From NCBI RefSeq assembly GCF_001429245.1, contig NZ_LMJE01000001.1, positions 1,186,309-1,250,308 on the forward strand: DNA of 64,000 nt, read 5' to 3'. Source of the DNA: Rhizobium sp. Root274 (GTDB lineage Bacteria; Pseudomonadota; Alphaproteobacteria; Rhizobiales; Rhizobiaceae). The position numbers and the translations under genes are program-made. The number at the start of each line of letters is the position of its first letter. The stretch's first letter is position 1. Of this stretch, positions 24,080-33,078 are shown in pieces. A model generated the notes under the pieces. It did not search any database and was not told where the DNA came from. It saw only the letters and a program-made list of their open reading frames with translations.

Positions 24080-25253
24080 GCGTATTCTTGGCCGTGAGAC
24101 ACGTTCGCTCGGTTTGCCTCCGGGTGTAGGTGCCTCACAGGCAATTAAGTCTGATGACCCTTACCTGGCTGAATGGTTCGGGATCCGAGGCGGCTTCTCT
24201 TCGTTGTCACCGCGTGCGGCCGAAAATCTCTCTGCCGTTCTTGCCTGTGTGAATGCCATTTCGACGGCGCTCGCCTACGTGCCAGTGATCGTCTATCGTC
24301 GTGATACCAACGGTAACCGCGCCGAAGTTCCTTCACATCCTCTCGCCCGCCTGGTGCGTAGTGGTGCCAACGATCAGATGAGTTGGCCCGATTTTGTCGA
24401 ACATCTTGTTGCCGGAACTCTGTTGAGCGGGAATGGTGTCGCCGTCATCGAAAACGGTAGCAACGGTCAATTGAGCGGCCTTCGCTACATCCCTTGGAAC
24501 ATGGTTTCTATTTCCGAGCTGCAAAGCGGTCGGCTGGCTTATGACGTTTCCGACCAGCGCGGCACACGACGTTATCTTGAGGGGGAGGTTATTCACCTTC
24601 GCGACCGAACCGATGACGGCAAGGTTGGACGTTCGCGGCTTTCACGGGCTGCAGATTCGGTCAACAGTGTTCACGCAGCTAACGAGCATGCGGCGGCTTT
24701 CTTGCGCAACGGTGCGAGCCCGAGCGGGGTTTTGGAAACAGACGAGAAACTTTCAGCGGAGGTTGCCAAGCGACTCGGGGAGAGTTGGGCAAATCGCTAC
24801 AGTGGCGCAAACAACGCGGGGAAAACTCCGATCCTCGAAGAAGGATTGAAGTGGAAGGCTGCACAGATTTCGCCTGAAGATGCCGAATTGCTCGAAACAC
24901 GTCGTTTCGGCGTCATCGAAATTTGTCGTCTGTTCCAGGTTCCGCCGCCGATCGTGCAGAGCTACGAGAACAATACCTTTACGAACGCGGCCCAAGCGGG
25001 CCTGTGGTTCGCAACGTTCTGTCTTTCCCCATGGGCGAGAAAGATCGAGGCCGAATTCGCTCGATCGGTTTTCCCGTCGTCCAGTGCATACGAAATTGAA
25101 ATGGACCTCTCGGGCTTCCTGCGTGGTGATCCTGAGACCCGTTGGAATGCCCACAAGATTGCAATTGATACCGGGGTTCTCGATACTGACGAAGTCCGTC
25201 AAATCGAAGGTTGGAACCCGCGTCCCGCGACACAGAACGAGGTTTCGGACTGA
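24066..25253 (+). CDS. HK97-family phage portal protein
   Basis: The protein has 395 residues. It has the features of this family: NLSAVLACVNAISTALAYVPVIVYR, SWPDFVEHLVAGTLLSGNGVAVIE, GEVIHLRDRTDDGKVGRSRL, PEDAELLETRRFGVIEICRLFQVPP and a C-terminal GVLDTDEVRQIEGWNP. Portals form the dodecameric DNA gate at one capsid vertex. It normally works with a terminase, which is missing here. The gene ends on the TGATG that begins the AlpA-like gene. Confidence 0.9.
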   Translation: MGLIKRILGRETRSLGLPPGVGASQAIKSDDPYLAEWFGIRGGFSSLSPRAAENLSAVLACVNAISTALAYVPVIVYRRDTNGNRAEVPSHPLARLVRSGANDQMSWPDFVEHLVAGTLLSGNGVAVIENGSNGQLSGLRYIPWNMVSISELQSGRLAYDVSDQRGTRRYLEGEVIHLRDRTDDGKVGRSRLSRAADSVNSVHAANEHAAAFLRNGASPSGVLETDEKLSAEVAKRLGESWANRYSGANNAGKTPILEEGLKWKAAQISPEDAELLETRRFGVIEICRLFQVPPPIVQSYENNTFTNAAQAGLWFATFCLSPWARKIEAEFARSVFPSSSAYEIEMDLSGFLRGDPETRWNAHKIAIDTGVLDTDEVRQIEGWNPRPATQNEVSD

Positions 25254-25489
25254 TGGCAAGCGCAACACTCAACATCAAAGTTTCGCCCCGCCGCATGTTA
25301 TCGGCACGAGAGGCCAGCGAATATGTCGGGCTTCCGACGAAGCGCTTCCCTGGCGTCTGCTCAGTGCAACCAGTGGCGATGCCAGACGGTTCCAACCTCT
25401 ACGATATGCGCGACCTTGACGCATGGGTGGACAGCCTGAAATCCGGCGCACCTGGTAACGATGAGGACATTCTCGGGCGGCTCGGATGA
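25253..25489 (+). CDS. AlpA/excisionase-like small DNA-binding protein
   Basis: The 78-residue product starts at 25253, sharing a base with the portal stop. The segment RRMLSAREASEYVGLPTKRF followed by YDMRDLDAWVDSLKS matches the MerR-type winged helix of AlpA/Xis proteins that bind next to integrase sites or activate integrase genes. It overlaps the integrase start by 4 bases. Its role as excisionase or integrase activator is inferred from position. Confidence 0.75.
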   Translation: MASATLNIKVSPRRMLSAREASEYVGLPTKRFPGVCSVQPVAMPDGSNLYDMRDLDAWVDSLKSGAPGNDEDILGRLG

Positions 25490-26580
25490 GTGCGGATCGC
25501 GAGAAGAGGGTAAACAAGTATAAGGGCTGGCAAATCTTCCGGGATAAAAAGCCGCCTTTCGAATGGCGTGCCTACCATCGGCAAAGTCGCGAGAAAATCG
25601 ATTGCACCAAGTTCGAGCCGTATTCCCTCGCGTTCGATATGGAAGTGCATCGAATAAATGAACTCCACAAGGTGCGTGAGACCAGACCCGGCACGCTTGG
25701 GATGCTGATAAAAAAATACCGCGCTAGCCCTAAATTCAAGAAGCGCGCGGAACGTACCCGAGCCGATTATCAGCGGGTGTTCGACTGGTTGCAGCCGATC
25801 GATGATACTCCCCTTGAGAAGTTTACGCGAAGCTTCGTGGCGAAAATTCGCGATCGTGCGGAACTGAAAAAGGGGTTCCGATTCGCCAACTACGTTCGGT
25901 CTGTTCTGTCGCTCCTTTTCAACTGGGGTCTTGAATATGATTACGTAAAAGAGAACCCCGTCGAAGCTGTCAGCGTCGCAGAACGTCCCAAGAATCTCGC
26001 GGATGCGAATCGACCTTGGACGGACCATGAGCGTGAAACAGTCTTAGCCTCCCTGCCACCGCAGATGGTTTTACCAATCAGCCTCATGATGTTCTACGGC
26101 CTCGACCCCCAAGACGCATTACAGCTCCCTCGGACAGCCGTTTCCTCGGCCGGTATCGACACACGCCGTCACAAAACGGGCCAACCTGTTTATTTGCCCC
26201 TCTTCGAGCCGGTACGAGCAGCGTTAGCGACTGCGCCGAAACATGATGCGATAACGTTGTGCGCAAACAGCCGCGGGAAGCCTTGGACCTATAATGGCTT
26301 CAGCACCAACTGGGACAAGTTGAAAAAGAAGCTAGAAAAAAGCGGCGCTGTACAGCCTGGCCTCACCCTCAAGGGTCTCCGTCATACTGTGGGAACGATC
26401 CTTGCCGAGATGGAAAAAGACAACGGCACAATTGCTCTTGTTCTCGGGCACGCTACCGAAGCGATGGCGAAACATTATTCACGAAGGGCCGATCGCTCGC
26501 GACAGACGCAAAGTGCTGTTGCTGATTTTGAGGTCGAATTGAACAAACGGAAAACCAAACTTGTCAAACTCGACAAATAA
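25486..26580 (+). CDS. Tyrosine integrase of the element
   Basis: The 364-residue protein has an N-terminal arm domain (KGWQIFRDKKPPFEWRAYHR), a SAM-like core-binding domain (about 70-170) and a catalytic domain. It has the KTGQPVYLPL beta-hairpin Lys, GLRHTVGTIL with Arg299, LGHATEAMAKHYSR with His322 and Tyr331 as nucleophile. The position of the first catalytic Arg is occupied by Asp207 (FYGLDPQDALQLP). Related rhizobial integrases often have Gly there (recollection, not searched). The gene ends 68 bp from the right repeat, so this integrase very probably catalysed insertion into tRNA-Phe. Confidence 0.9.
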   Translation: MSADREKRVNKYKGWQIFRDKKPPFEWRAYHRQSREKIDCTKFEPYSLAFDMEVHRINELHKVRETRPGTLGMLIKKYRASPKFKKRAERTRADYQRVFDWLQPIDDTPLEKFTRSFVAKIRDRAELKKGFRFANYVRSVLSLLFNWGLEYDYVKENPVEAVSVAERPKNLADANRPWTDHERETVLASLPPQMVLPISLMMFYGLDPQDALQLPRTAVSSAGIDTRRHKTGQPVYLPLFEPVRAALATAPKHDAITLCANSRGKPWTYNGFSTNWDKLKKKLEKSGAVQPGLTLKGLRHTVGTILAEMEKDNGTIALVLGHATEAMAKHYSRRADRSRQTQSAVADFEVELNKRKTKLVKLDK

Positions 26581-26648
26581 TTCTGTCAAACCGCAACACG
26601 CTTATACGGCTGGAAAAATGGAAAAAGCAAGGCGCAATAAGGGCTTAG

Positions 26649-26699
26649 AATGGTGCCCGGAGGCGGATTTGAACCACCGACACGCGGATTTTCAATCCG
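26649..26699. repeat. Right attachment repeat within tRNA-Phe
   Basis: The 51-bp direct repeat of 15722-15772 overlaps the 3' two-thirds of the intact tRNA-Phe. The integrase gene ends just left of it, as usual for the int-proximal junction. Confidence 0.92.
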
Positions 26700-26726
26700 C
26701 TGCTCTACCAACTGAGCTATCCGGGC
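26651..26726 (-). tRNA. tRNA-Phe (GAA)
   Basis: The 76-nt cloverleaf on the minus strand includes an encoded CCA. It has acceptor stem GCCCGGA / TCCGGGC, D-loop AGTTGGTA, anticodon GAA at positions 34-36 flanked by TT and AA, and T-arm GGTTCAAATCC. It is the integration target of the 11-kb element and stays complete. Confidence 0.97.
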
Positions 26727-26922
26727 ATCTCGGCTTCAGCTTGAAGCCTGCCGATTTCTTTCGAAACCGCCGGGGTATGTCCCCGGGAGCGAGCGGGGTT
26801 ATAACATCTTGTTCGGCCATGTCCAGCCGCTTGCGGCACTTTTTTGAAGAAGATGTGAAAATCGCGGAAAAGCCAATCCGAACAACAGGATCGCGTGGCA
26901 GTCGCCAAGCCGGCAAGGGCCT

Positions 26923-27135
26923 TCAGTTGTAGCCCTCATCGTCGGCCTTGGATTCGTCGTCGGCCACCGGGATGGCATAAGCGCCGTTCAGCCAGCGGGA
27001 GAGATCGAGGTTGCGGCAGCGGTCTGAGCAAAAGGGATAATTTTCCCGTGTCGAGGGACGTTTGCACTCAGGGCAAGGCAGCGCTTTACGCAGCGGCTCC
27101 ACCTTGGCCACCCGCGGGTTCTGGTCGTCATGCAT
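26923..27135 (-). CDS. yacG: DNA gyrase inhibitor YacG, zinc-binding
   Basis: The 70-residue product has the YacG treble of Cys: CPECKRP and, 15 residues on, FCSDRCRNLDLSRWLNGAYAIP, a four-Cys zinc site followed by the invariant DLxxWxxGxYxIP. YacG binds GyrB and restrains DNA gyrase. It lies 3 bases after maf in the same direction, the conserved rhizobial order. Confidence 0.93.
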   Translation of the reverse strand: MHDDQNPRVAKVEPLRKALPCPECKRPSTRENYPFCSDRCRNLDLSRWLNGAYAIPVADDESKADDEGYN

Positions 27136-27138
27136 CCG

Positions 27139-27759
27139 TCAGCCCTCCGTCCAGCCGGTATGGACGTCGTAGCCTTCGCCCTGAAGCATCTGCAGCGTCT
27201 CGAAGAGCGGCAGACCGACGACATTGGTGTAGGAGCCGACGAGTTTCTGGACGAAGCTACCGGCGATGCCCTGGATGCCGTAGGCCCCGGCCTTGCCGCG
27301 CCATTCACCTGATGCGAGGTAGCACTCGATGTCATAGCCCGAGAGACGCTTGAAGCGGACTTTCGTTTCGACGATCTTCTGGCGCAGCGTGCCATCAGGG
27401 GCGATCAGGCAGACACCGGTGAAGACCCAGTGGCTGCGGCCGGACAAGAGATGCAGCGCCGACGACGCTTCCTGGACGAGTTCGGCCTTGGGCAGGATGC
27501 GACGACCGACGGCAACGACCGTATCGGCGGCCAGCACATAGCTGTTGTTCCAGGCGAGATCCTTCCGGATCTGCTGGTAAGCGGCTTTCGCCTTGTCGGC
27601 GGAAAGTCTTCTGGCAAGCGAACGCGGATGCTCGGATTTCTTCGGCGTTTCGTCGAGGTCCATCGGCATCAGGCGCGCGGGCTCGATGCCAGCCTGCTTG
27701 AGCAGATCGACACGGCGCGGCGACCCGGAGGCCAAGATCAGCTTCTGTCTCAGTTCCAT
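27139..27759 (-). CDS. maf: Maf-family nucleotide pyrophosphatase
   Basis: The protein has 206 residues. The N-terminal [18 protein letters not shown], then [14 protein letters not shown] and [15 protein letters not shown], are the signature motifs of Maf house-cleaning nucleotide pyrophosphatases, which hydrolyse dTTP/UTP and modified nucleotides. It sits between infA and yacG as in other Rhizobiaceae. Substrate preference cannot be set without biochemistry. Confidence 0.92.
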   Translation of the reverse strand: MELRQKLILASGSPRRVDLLKQAGIEPARLMPMDLDETPKKSEHPRSLARRLSADKAKAAYQQIRKDLAWNNSYVLAADTVVAVGRRILPKAELVQEASSALHLLSGRSHWVFTGVCLIAPDGTLRQKIVETKVRFKRLSGYDIECYLASGEWRGKAGAYGIQGIAGSFVQKLVGSYTNVVGLPLFETLQMLQGEGYDVHTGWTEG

Positions 27760-27785
27760 GACCCCTCGCGGCCGCTCGGCGGTGC

Positions 27786-28004
27786 TTACTTGAAGCGGTA
27801 GGTGATACGGCCCTTGGTCAGGTCGTATGGGGTCATCTCGACCAGGACCTTGTCACCGGCGAGAACGCGGATGCGGTTCTTGCGCATGCGGCCAGCGGTG
27901 TGTGCGATGATCTCGTGTTCGTTTTCCAGCTTGACGCGGAAGGTGGCGTTGGGCAGCAATTCGGTGACGACACCGGGGAATTCGAGGACTTCTTCTTTAG
28001 CCAT
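27786..28004 (-). CDS. infA: Translation initiation factor IF-1
   Basis: The 72-residue product is a near-canonical S1/OB-fold IF-1, from [20 protein letters not shown] to [12 protein letters not shown], with [17 protein letters not shown]. It assists IF-2 and IF-3 at the 30S A site. It has its own upstream gap of 143 bp before the phosphatase gene, and a GC-rich hairpin (around 28034-28051) lies in that gap. Confidence 0.98.
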   Translation of the reverse strand: MAKEEVLEFPGVVTELLPNATFRVKLENEHEIIAHTAGRMRKNRIRVLAGDKVLVEMTPYDLTKGRITYRFK

Positions 28005-28147
28005 AGAGTGGTTGTCTTTCCTGGGGTTTTAAACGGGGCGCGCGGAGGGCCCCTCAAAATGTGGGCGGAAACTACACAATCGCCCGGCATTTGTGAACCT
28101 TGTAGATTCGGCTTTCGGAAATTGTTTCAAGAGGGGCGAAAACACCC

Positions 28148-28609
28148 CTATTCCGGCGTCAGTACCAGCCGTTCCTGAATCAGCCGGGTCAGGCGATCGC
28201 GCACGTCGCGGTAGGCGGCAAGCCGCTGCTCCCGGCTGCCGGTTTCGACCGTCGGATCCGGCATCGGCCAGTATTCCACTTCGACGGCAGAGGAGCGGGT
28301 GAGTTCCAGCGCTGCGTGATGGGCCTCGGGTGTCAGGGTGATGACGAGATCGAAGTAATCATCCGCCATGTCTTCCAATGTCTGGGGGAGACGACGGCCG
28401 AGCGACAGGCCGATTTCGTCCAGCACGACGTCGACAAAGGGATCACGCTCACCCTTTTTCACCCCTGCAGACGCGACCCAGGTGCCGGGCGGTAGCGCCT
28501 GCCTGGCGATCGCCTCGGCCATAGGGCTTCGGATCACGTTCTGGCCGCACATGAAGAGGATCGCGCCCATGCGCGAGGTCCGGCGGCTTTCGATCCCGCC
28601 CTGGTGCAC
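28148..28609 (-). CDS. Low-molecular-weight phosphatase family protein
   Basis: About 153 residues from the GTG at 28609; a TTG at 28627 and an ATG at 28570 are alternatives. The P-loop CGQNVIRSPMAEA fits C-x5-R-S of LMW protein tyrosine phosphatases. DPFVDVVLDEIG and the late PMPDPTVETGSREQRLAAYRDVRD supply the usual general-acid Asp region. It lies 5 bases after the UPF0262 gene, in the conserved block between hisD and infA. The natural substrate is unknown; arsenate reductase activity is less likely. Confidence 0.82.
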   Translation of the reverse strand: MHQGGIESRRTSRMGAILFMCGQNVIRSPMAEAIARQALPPGTWVASAGVKKGERDPFVDVVLDEIGLSLGRRLPQTLEDMADDYFDLVITLTPEAHHAALELTRSSAVEVEYWPMPDPTVETGSREQRLAAYRDVRDRLTRLIQERLVLTPE

Positions 28610-28614
28610 GTTGC

Positions 28615-29088
28615 CTAACCCCGCCAATAGAGCACGCAGACCAGGGTGAAGAGACGGCGGGCGGTATCGAAGTCGAGCTTGATCTTGCCTGAAAGCCTGT
28701 CCATCAGGGTTTGCGACCCGTCGTTGTGAATCCCGCGGCGCCCCATGTCGATCGCCTCGATCTGCGAGGGGGTCGAGGATCGGATCGCTTCATAATAGCT
28801 TTCGCAGATCATGAAGTAGTCCTTGATGATCCTCTGCAGGGGCGTGAGCGACAGGATATGGACGGCGACGTCCTCGCCCGCCTCCGTCTTGATGGAAAAG
28901 ACGAGCTTGCGATCGACCAGGGACAGGAACAGTTTATAGGGGCCGCCGGCATGGCCGACGGGTTCGAACGAGTTTTCCTCGATCAGATCGAAGATGGCGA
29001 CCGCCCGTTCGTGCTCGACATCAGGCGTCGAGCGCCCGATGGTCTCGTCCAGCACGACATCTGAGAGCCGGAAGTCGCCCGCCGCCAT
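28615..29088 (-). CDS. UPF0262 family protein
   Basis: The 157-residue protein is highly conserved in Rhizobiales. It has [30 protein letters not shown] and a C-terminal [36 protein letters not shown], both typical for UPF0262. Function is unknown. Start at ATG 29088, 3 bases after the hisD stop, so it is co-transcribed with hisD. Confidence 0.92.
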   Translation of the reverse strand: MAAGDFRLSDVVLDETIGRSTPDVEHERAVAIFDLIEENSFEPVGHAGGPYKLFLSLVDRKLVFSIKTEAGEDVAVHILSLTPLQRIIKDYFMICESYYEAIRSSTPSQIEAIDMGRRGIHNDGSQTLMDRLSGKIKLDFDTARRLFTLVCVLYWRG

Positions 29089-29091
29089 TCT

Positions 29092-30390
29092 CTAGTCCCC
29101 GAGATTGAGGCGAATGGCGACGGAGCGGGCATGGGCCTCAAGCCCCTCTGACTTCGCGAGCGCGATGGCTGCGGGGCCGAGCTCGCGCAAATGGTCCGGA
29201 CCGAGCCTCAGGATAGAGGTGCGCTTGACATAATCCAGCACACCCAGTCCCGAGGAGAATCTGGCCGAGCGTGCGGTTGGAAGCACGTGGTTCGAGCCAC
29301 CGACATAATCGCCGATAACCTCGGGCGTATGGCGCCCGACGAAGATGGCGCCTGCATTGCGGATGCCAGAGATCAGCGGCTCGGGATCGTCGACCGCGAG
29401 TTCGAGATGTTCGGCAGCAATCCGGTTGGCAAGCGGGATGGAATCATTCAGCCGGTCGACCAGAATGATGGCGCCGTAATCGCGCCAGCTGGCTGAGGCC
29501 GTTTCAGCACGCGGCAGGGTCTTCAACTGACGCTCGACAGCGGCTTCGACCGCTTTGCCGAGGGTCTCGTCGTCGGTGATCACAATCGACTGGGCACCGG
29601 GATCGTGTTCAGCCTGGGCTAGAAGATCAGCCGCCAGCCAATCTGGATCATTGTCCTTGTCGGCAATCACAAGCACTTCCGACGGGCCGGCGATCATGTC
29701 GATGCCCACAGTGCCGAAGACCTGACGCTTGGCAGCCGCGACATAGGCATTTCCCGGGCCGACAATCTTCGCGACGGGCGCGACGGTCTCAGTGCCATAA
29801 GCGAGGGCTGCCACCGCCTGGGCGCCGCCCAGCCGGTAGATCTCGGTGACGCCGGCTATCTTCGCTGCCGCCAGCACCGTCGGATTAATGGCACCGCCGG
29901 TTGCCGGAACGACCATGACGACGCGCGGAACACCTGCGACCTTGGCCGGGAGCGCGTTCATCAGCACCGAACTCGGATAGCTCGCCGTGCCGCCCGGCAC
30001 ATAGAGACCGACGGCGTCGATCGCCGTCCAGCGCGAGCCAAGGCCGACGCCAATCGCGTCTTCGTAGATATCATCCTTCGGCATCTGGCGCGCATGGTGG
30101 CGCTCGATGCGCTCAGCAGCGAGGTTTAGCGCGTCCATTAGTTCGGATGAAGTCGCGGCCACGGCAGCGTCGATCTCCGCCTCCGTCACACGCATGGAGA
30201 CTTCGGCAAAATCAATGCCGTCGAAACGTTTCGAATAGTCAGCAAGCGCTGCGTCGCCGCGGGCGCGCACATCGTCGATGATCTTGCGAACGGCGTCATT
30301 GACGTCGTCGGACACTTCGCGCTTGGTCGTCAGGAAGGCGGCAAAACGTGCCTCGAAATCTCCCGATGCCTGATTGAGCCAGATTGCCAC
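29092..30390 (-). CDS. hisD: Histidinol dehydrogenase
   Basis: The protein is about 432 residues from a GTG at 30390 (MAIWLNQ reading). It performs the last two NAD-dependent oxidations from histidinol to histidine. Landmarks are YVPGGTASYPSSVLMNALPAKVAG, AGPSEVLVIAD, LLAQAEHDPGAQSIVITDD, NHVLPTARSARFSSGLGVLDYVKR and HARSVAIRLN at the end. An ATG seven codons upstream is open too. It is isolated from other his genes, as usual in this family. Confidence 0.95.
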   Translation of the reverse strand: MAIWLNQASGDFEARFAAFLTTKREVSDDVNDAVRKIIDDVRARGDAALADYSKRFDGIDFAEVSMRVTEAEIDAAVAATSSELMDALNLAAERIERHHARQMPKDDIYEDAIGVGLGSRWTAIDAVGLYVPGGTASYPSSVLMNALPAKVAGVPRVVMVVPATGGAINPTVLAAAKIAGVTEIYRLGGAQAVAALAYGTETVAPVAKIVGPGNAYVAAAKRQVFGTVGIDMIAGPSEVLVIADKDNDPDWLAADLLAQAEHDPGAQSIVITDDETLGKAVEAAVERQLKTLPRAETASASWRDYGAIILVDRLNDSIPLANRIAAEHLELAVDDPEPLISGIRNAGAIFVGRHTPEVIGDYVGGSNHVLPTARSARFSSGLGVLDYVKRTSILRLGPDHLRELGPAAIALAKSEGLEAHARSVAIRLNLGD

Positions 30391-30453
30391 GTCCCCAGTC
30401 TTCCTTCTCACATTCTCTGCAGTTGCCCTGTCGCGACCCCGGGCCGGGCTGGT

Positions 30454-30891
30454 TCAGTCGGCCTCGTGGGCCGGTCGTGACATCGTTCCCCAGGCGCCGC
30501 CGGTATCCGCGAGTTGCCCTTCAATACATTCGATGTCGAGCGCAATGATGCCGCCGCCTGCCAGCACCAGTTCCACGACACCGTCAGGCCCCTCGCCCTT
30601 TACCGTGAAGCGGATCGCAAGGAGGCTCAAAACCTCCTCAGTCTTGTTGCGGTCAAAGCCGATCGAGCGCACAGCCTGGACTCGCTTGAAGCTGAGCGCT
30701 GCACGGCAACGCTCGAAGCTCTTTGCGCCGCGTGCGGCCTTTTCCCAGACGAAGCGGTTGGCCACCAGCGAAAACAGGCCGGAGCGGGGCGAAAAGGAGA
30801 GGTCGGCAACCTTGAAAACGGCGTCCTGCATATGGGCGGAGATGATCGCCAGATCATCCGCGTCGAGTGCGAGAAGCTTCACGTCTGCCAT
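30454..30891 (-). CDS. DUF2948 family protein
   Basis: The 145-residue protein is conserved beside hisD and murA in Rhizobiales. It has LLALDADDLAIISAHMQDAVFKVADLSF near the start and GVVELVLAGGGIIALDIECIEGQLADTG near the end, as in DUF2948. It is cytoplasmic, function unknown. Its start lies 164 bp after the murA stop; hisD follows after 63 bp. Confidence 0.9.
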   Translation of the reverse strand: MADVKLLALDADDLAIISAHMQDAVFKVADLSFSPRSGLFSLVANRFVWEKAARGAKSFERCRAALSFKRVQAVRSIGFDRNKTEEVLSLLAIRFTVKGEGPDGVVELVLAGGGIIALDIECIEGQLADTGGAWGTMSRPAHEAD

Positions 30892-31055
30892 GTCACCTGT
30901 CCGTCCTGCCTTGCGGCCCTGTCTTTTTCACTTCCATCGCATTGCATGATGGAATTCATGTTTTGGACATAGGTTGCCGCTTGTCCAGTGGCAACGGGAC
31001 AAAAAGACTTTTCGCCCCGCTGCCGCCGTGCCGCACCGTTAAAGGCGGGCGGGGA

Positions 31056-32348
31056 TCAGTCGCTGATGCGCTCCACGATGGCGCCGCAACGGGTGAGCTT
31101 TTCTTCCAGACGCTCGAAACCGCGGTCGAGATGATAGACGCGGCTGACCATGGTTTCGCCTTCAGCGGCAAGACCGGCGATGACCAGCGACACAGAGGCG
31201 CGCAGGTCCGTCGCCATCACAGGGGCGCCGCGCAGGCGGGTGACGCCTTCAATGCGGGCCGTCTGGCCGGAGAGCGTGATCTTGGCCCCGAGGCGGGCCA
31301 GCTCCTGCACATGCATGAAGCGGTTTTCGAAGATCGTCTCGGTGACATGCGAAATGCCGTTGGCGCGGGTCATCAGGCCCATGAACTGCGCCTGCAGGTC
31401 GGTCGGGAAGCCGGGGAAGGGTTCGGTGACGATATCGACCGGGCGGATCTGATCGCCATGGCCGATCACACGGATGCCGCCATCGACTGCCGAGACTTCG
31501 GCACCAGCGCGGCGGATCGCCTCGACCGCGGTATCAAGGAGAGTGATATCGGTGCCGGATAGCGTCACGTCACCGCCCGTCATGGCGACCGCCATGGCAT
31601 AGGTGCCGGTCTCAATGCGGTCCGGCAAGACGCGGTGGCGGGCACCCGAAAGGCTTGGCACGCCCTCGATGGTGATGGTGGAGGTGCCGGCGCCCGAGAT
31701 CTTGGCACCCATGGCGATCAGGCAGTTCGCGAGATCGACAACTTCGGGCTCGCGGGCGGCATTGCCGATCACCGTCGTGCCGTTTGCCAGGGAAGCGGCC
31801 ATCATCATCACATGGGTCGCACCGACCGAGACCTTGGGGAAGGTGTACCGCGCGCCGACCAGGCCGCCCTTCAGCGCCTTGGCGTTGACATAGCCGCCAT
31901 CGATCTCGAGCTCAGCGCCGAGCGCCGTCAGTCCCTCGAGAAAGAGATCGACCGGACGGGTGCCGATGGCGCAGCCGCCGGGCAGCGATACGCGGCATTG
32001 ACCTTCGCGGGCAAGCAGCGGGCCGATGACCCAGAAGCTGGCGCGCATCTTCGAGACCAGTTCGTAAGGCGCTGTGGTATCGGCAACCGTGCGGCAGGTG
32101 AAATGCACGGTGCGCGAATAGGAGCCGTCCTGATGCTCACGGCGACCGTTGACCGCGATATCAACGCCATGATTGCCGAGAATGCGGATGAGGCCTTCGA
32201 CGTCTGCCAGATGCGGCACGTTTTCGAGCGTCAGCGTATCTGACGTCAAAAGCGAGGCGATCATCAGGGGGAGCGCTGCGTTTTTCGCACCCGAGATCGG
32301 GATGATCCCGTTCAACGCATTGCCACCGACTATCCTGATGCGATCCAT
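31056..32348 (-). CDS. murA: UDP-N-acetylglucosamine enolpyruvyl transferase
   Basis: The product has 430 residues. It joins enolpyruvate to UDP-GlcNAc, the first committed step of peptidoglycan synthesis. Conserved motifs are [28 protein letters not shown], the catalytic loop [19 protein letters not shown] with the active Cys (target of fosfomycin), [19 protein letters not shown] [11 protein letters not shown], and [13 protein letters not shown]. Length and order agree with single-copy MurA. Confidence 0.97.
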   Translation of the reverse strand: MDRIRIVGGNALNGIIPISGAKNAALPLMIASLLTSDTLTLENVPHLADVEGLIRILGNHGVDIAVNGRREHQDGSYSRTVHFTCRTVADTTAPYELVSKMRASFWVIGPLLAREGQCRVSLPGGCAIGTRPVDLFLEGLTALGAELEIDGGYVNAKALKGGLVGARYTFPKVSVGATHVMMMAASLANGTTVIGNAAREPEVVDLANCLIAMGAKISGAGTSTITIEGVPSLSGARHRVLPDRIETGTYAMAVAMTGGDVTLSGTDITLLDTAVEAIRRAGAEVSAVDGGIRVIGHGDQIRPVDIVTEPFPGFPTDLQAQFMGLMTRANGISHVTETIFENRFMHVQELARLGAKITLSGQTARIEGVTRLRGAPVMATDLRASVSLVIAGLAAEGETMVSRVYHLDRGFERLEEKLTRCGAIVERISD

Positions 32349-32474
32349 ATGAGCCTGCGATACGGGCGAAGAGGCCCGCCTTTCCTGATGAGATGTAAGG
32401 GGTCAGCCAGTCTGGCGAGGCTGGCTGTTTAGACGAAAAGCATTTCAGGTTCAATCGAGCCTGCGGAACATGGT

Positions 32475-32771
32475 TCATTCGCCCGATGGGGCTTGGCGAT
32501 CGGTGGTTCCATCCTCAATCGCAGTCGCATCCGGATTGGACAAATTTGCGGCAGGCAGGCCTTCGCCATCCTCGGCCTCGCCGGCACGACGGGCCCGTGC
32601 CTGCTGCTTGCGGCGCGCAAGATTCTCCCGAAGCTTCACGGCCACCCGCAGTCGACGCTGCTCCTCGGCCGCGCTCAGCTTCGGTTTTCCACTGCGGGAT
32701 ACACCCGGCTCCTCCACTCCGGAAGAGTTGGATGGCGCATCATTCGCCTTGTTTTCCAATGGGTCTGTCAT
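32475..32771 (-). CDS. Hypothetical basic/coiled protein, 98 aa
   Basis: The product starts MTDPLENKANDAPSNSSGVE and has a central basic helix (KLSAAEEQRRLRVAVKLREN, then LARRKQQARARRAG), with an acidic tail. This looks like a small conserved protein found near murA in rhizobia, but I cannot name its family. The ribosome site is weak, so confidence is limited. It is on the same strand as murA and 126 bp upstream of it. Confidence 0.6.
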   Translation of the reverse strand: MTDPLENKANDAPSNSSGVEEPGVSRSGKPKLSAAEEQRRLRVAVKLRENLARRKQQARARRAGEAEDGEGLPAANLSNPDATAIEDGTTDRQAPSGE

Positions 32772-32924
32772 GCCGGGTTTGATACCGCAAAGCACGATGG
32801 CGCAAAAGCCCCCAGCAACATCCTTCGAAAACTTCAGCACAATTCGCTTTCCGGCTTGCACTGCCGGAAAGTCTATGGCAATAGGCCCCTCGTTCCGGGC
32901 GACACCACGCTTCGCCCGCCAGAT

Positions 32925-32999
32925 GCTGCTATAGCTCAGGGGTAGAGCACTCCCTTGGTAAGGGAGAGGCCGAGAGTTCAAATCTCTCTAGCAGCACCA
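32925..32999 (+). tRNA. tRNA-Thr (GGT)
   Basis: The 75-nt cloverleaf includes an encoded CCA. It has acceptor stem GCTGCTA / TAGCAGC, D-loop AGGGGTA, anticodon stem CTCCC / GGGAG around TTGGTAA (anticodon GGT), and T-arm AGTTCAAATCT. Confidence 0.97.
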
Positions 33000-33078
33000 T
33001 CTTTCCCAGAATGAATTCGTTACGAAGAATCGCTCGCGGTTGTGATGACGGCGCAGGTCAAACCGCCGGATCATGGCC

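Larger units (their letters stand above)
15722..26699 (+). mobile_element. Integrated phage-satellite-like element in tRNA-Phe
   Basis: The roughly 11-kb segment is bounded by identical 51-bp direct repeats (15722-15772 and 26649-26699) that duplicate the 3' part of tRNA-Phe. A tyrosine integrase is the last gene, next to the intact tRNA. All genes but one run on the plus strand: PrimPol-SF3 helicase, iteron region, two paralogous small genes, tape-measure protein, MerR-like regulator, a 64-aa protein, HK97 capsid, protease, portal, AlpA-like protein, integrase. The base composition is visibly more A+T rich than the flanks, especially 18.36-18.88 kb. Terminase, connector, tail-tube, baseplate, lysis and clear repressor genes are absent. 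All reading frames are intact. This set fits a satellite that needs a helper phage better than a decayed prophage; that is inference. Confidence 0.9.
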
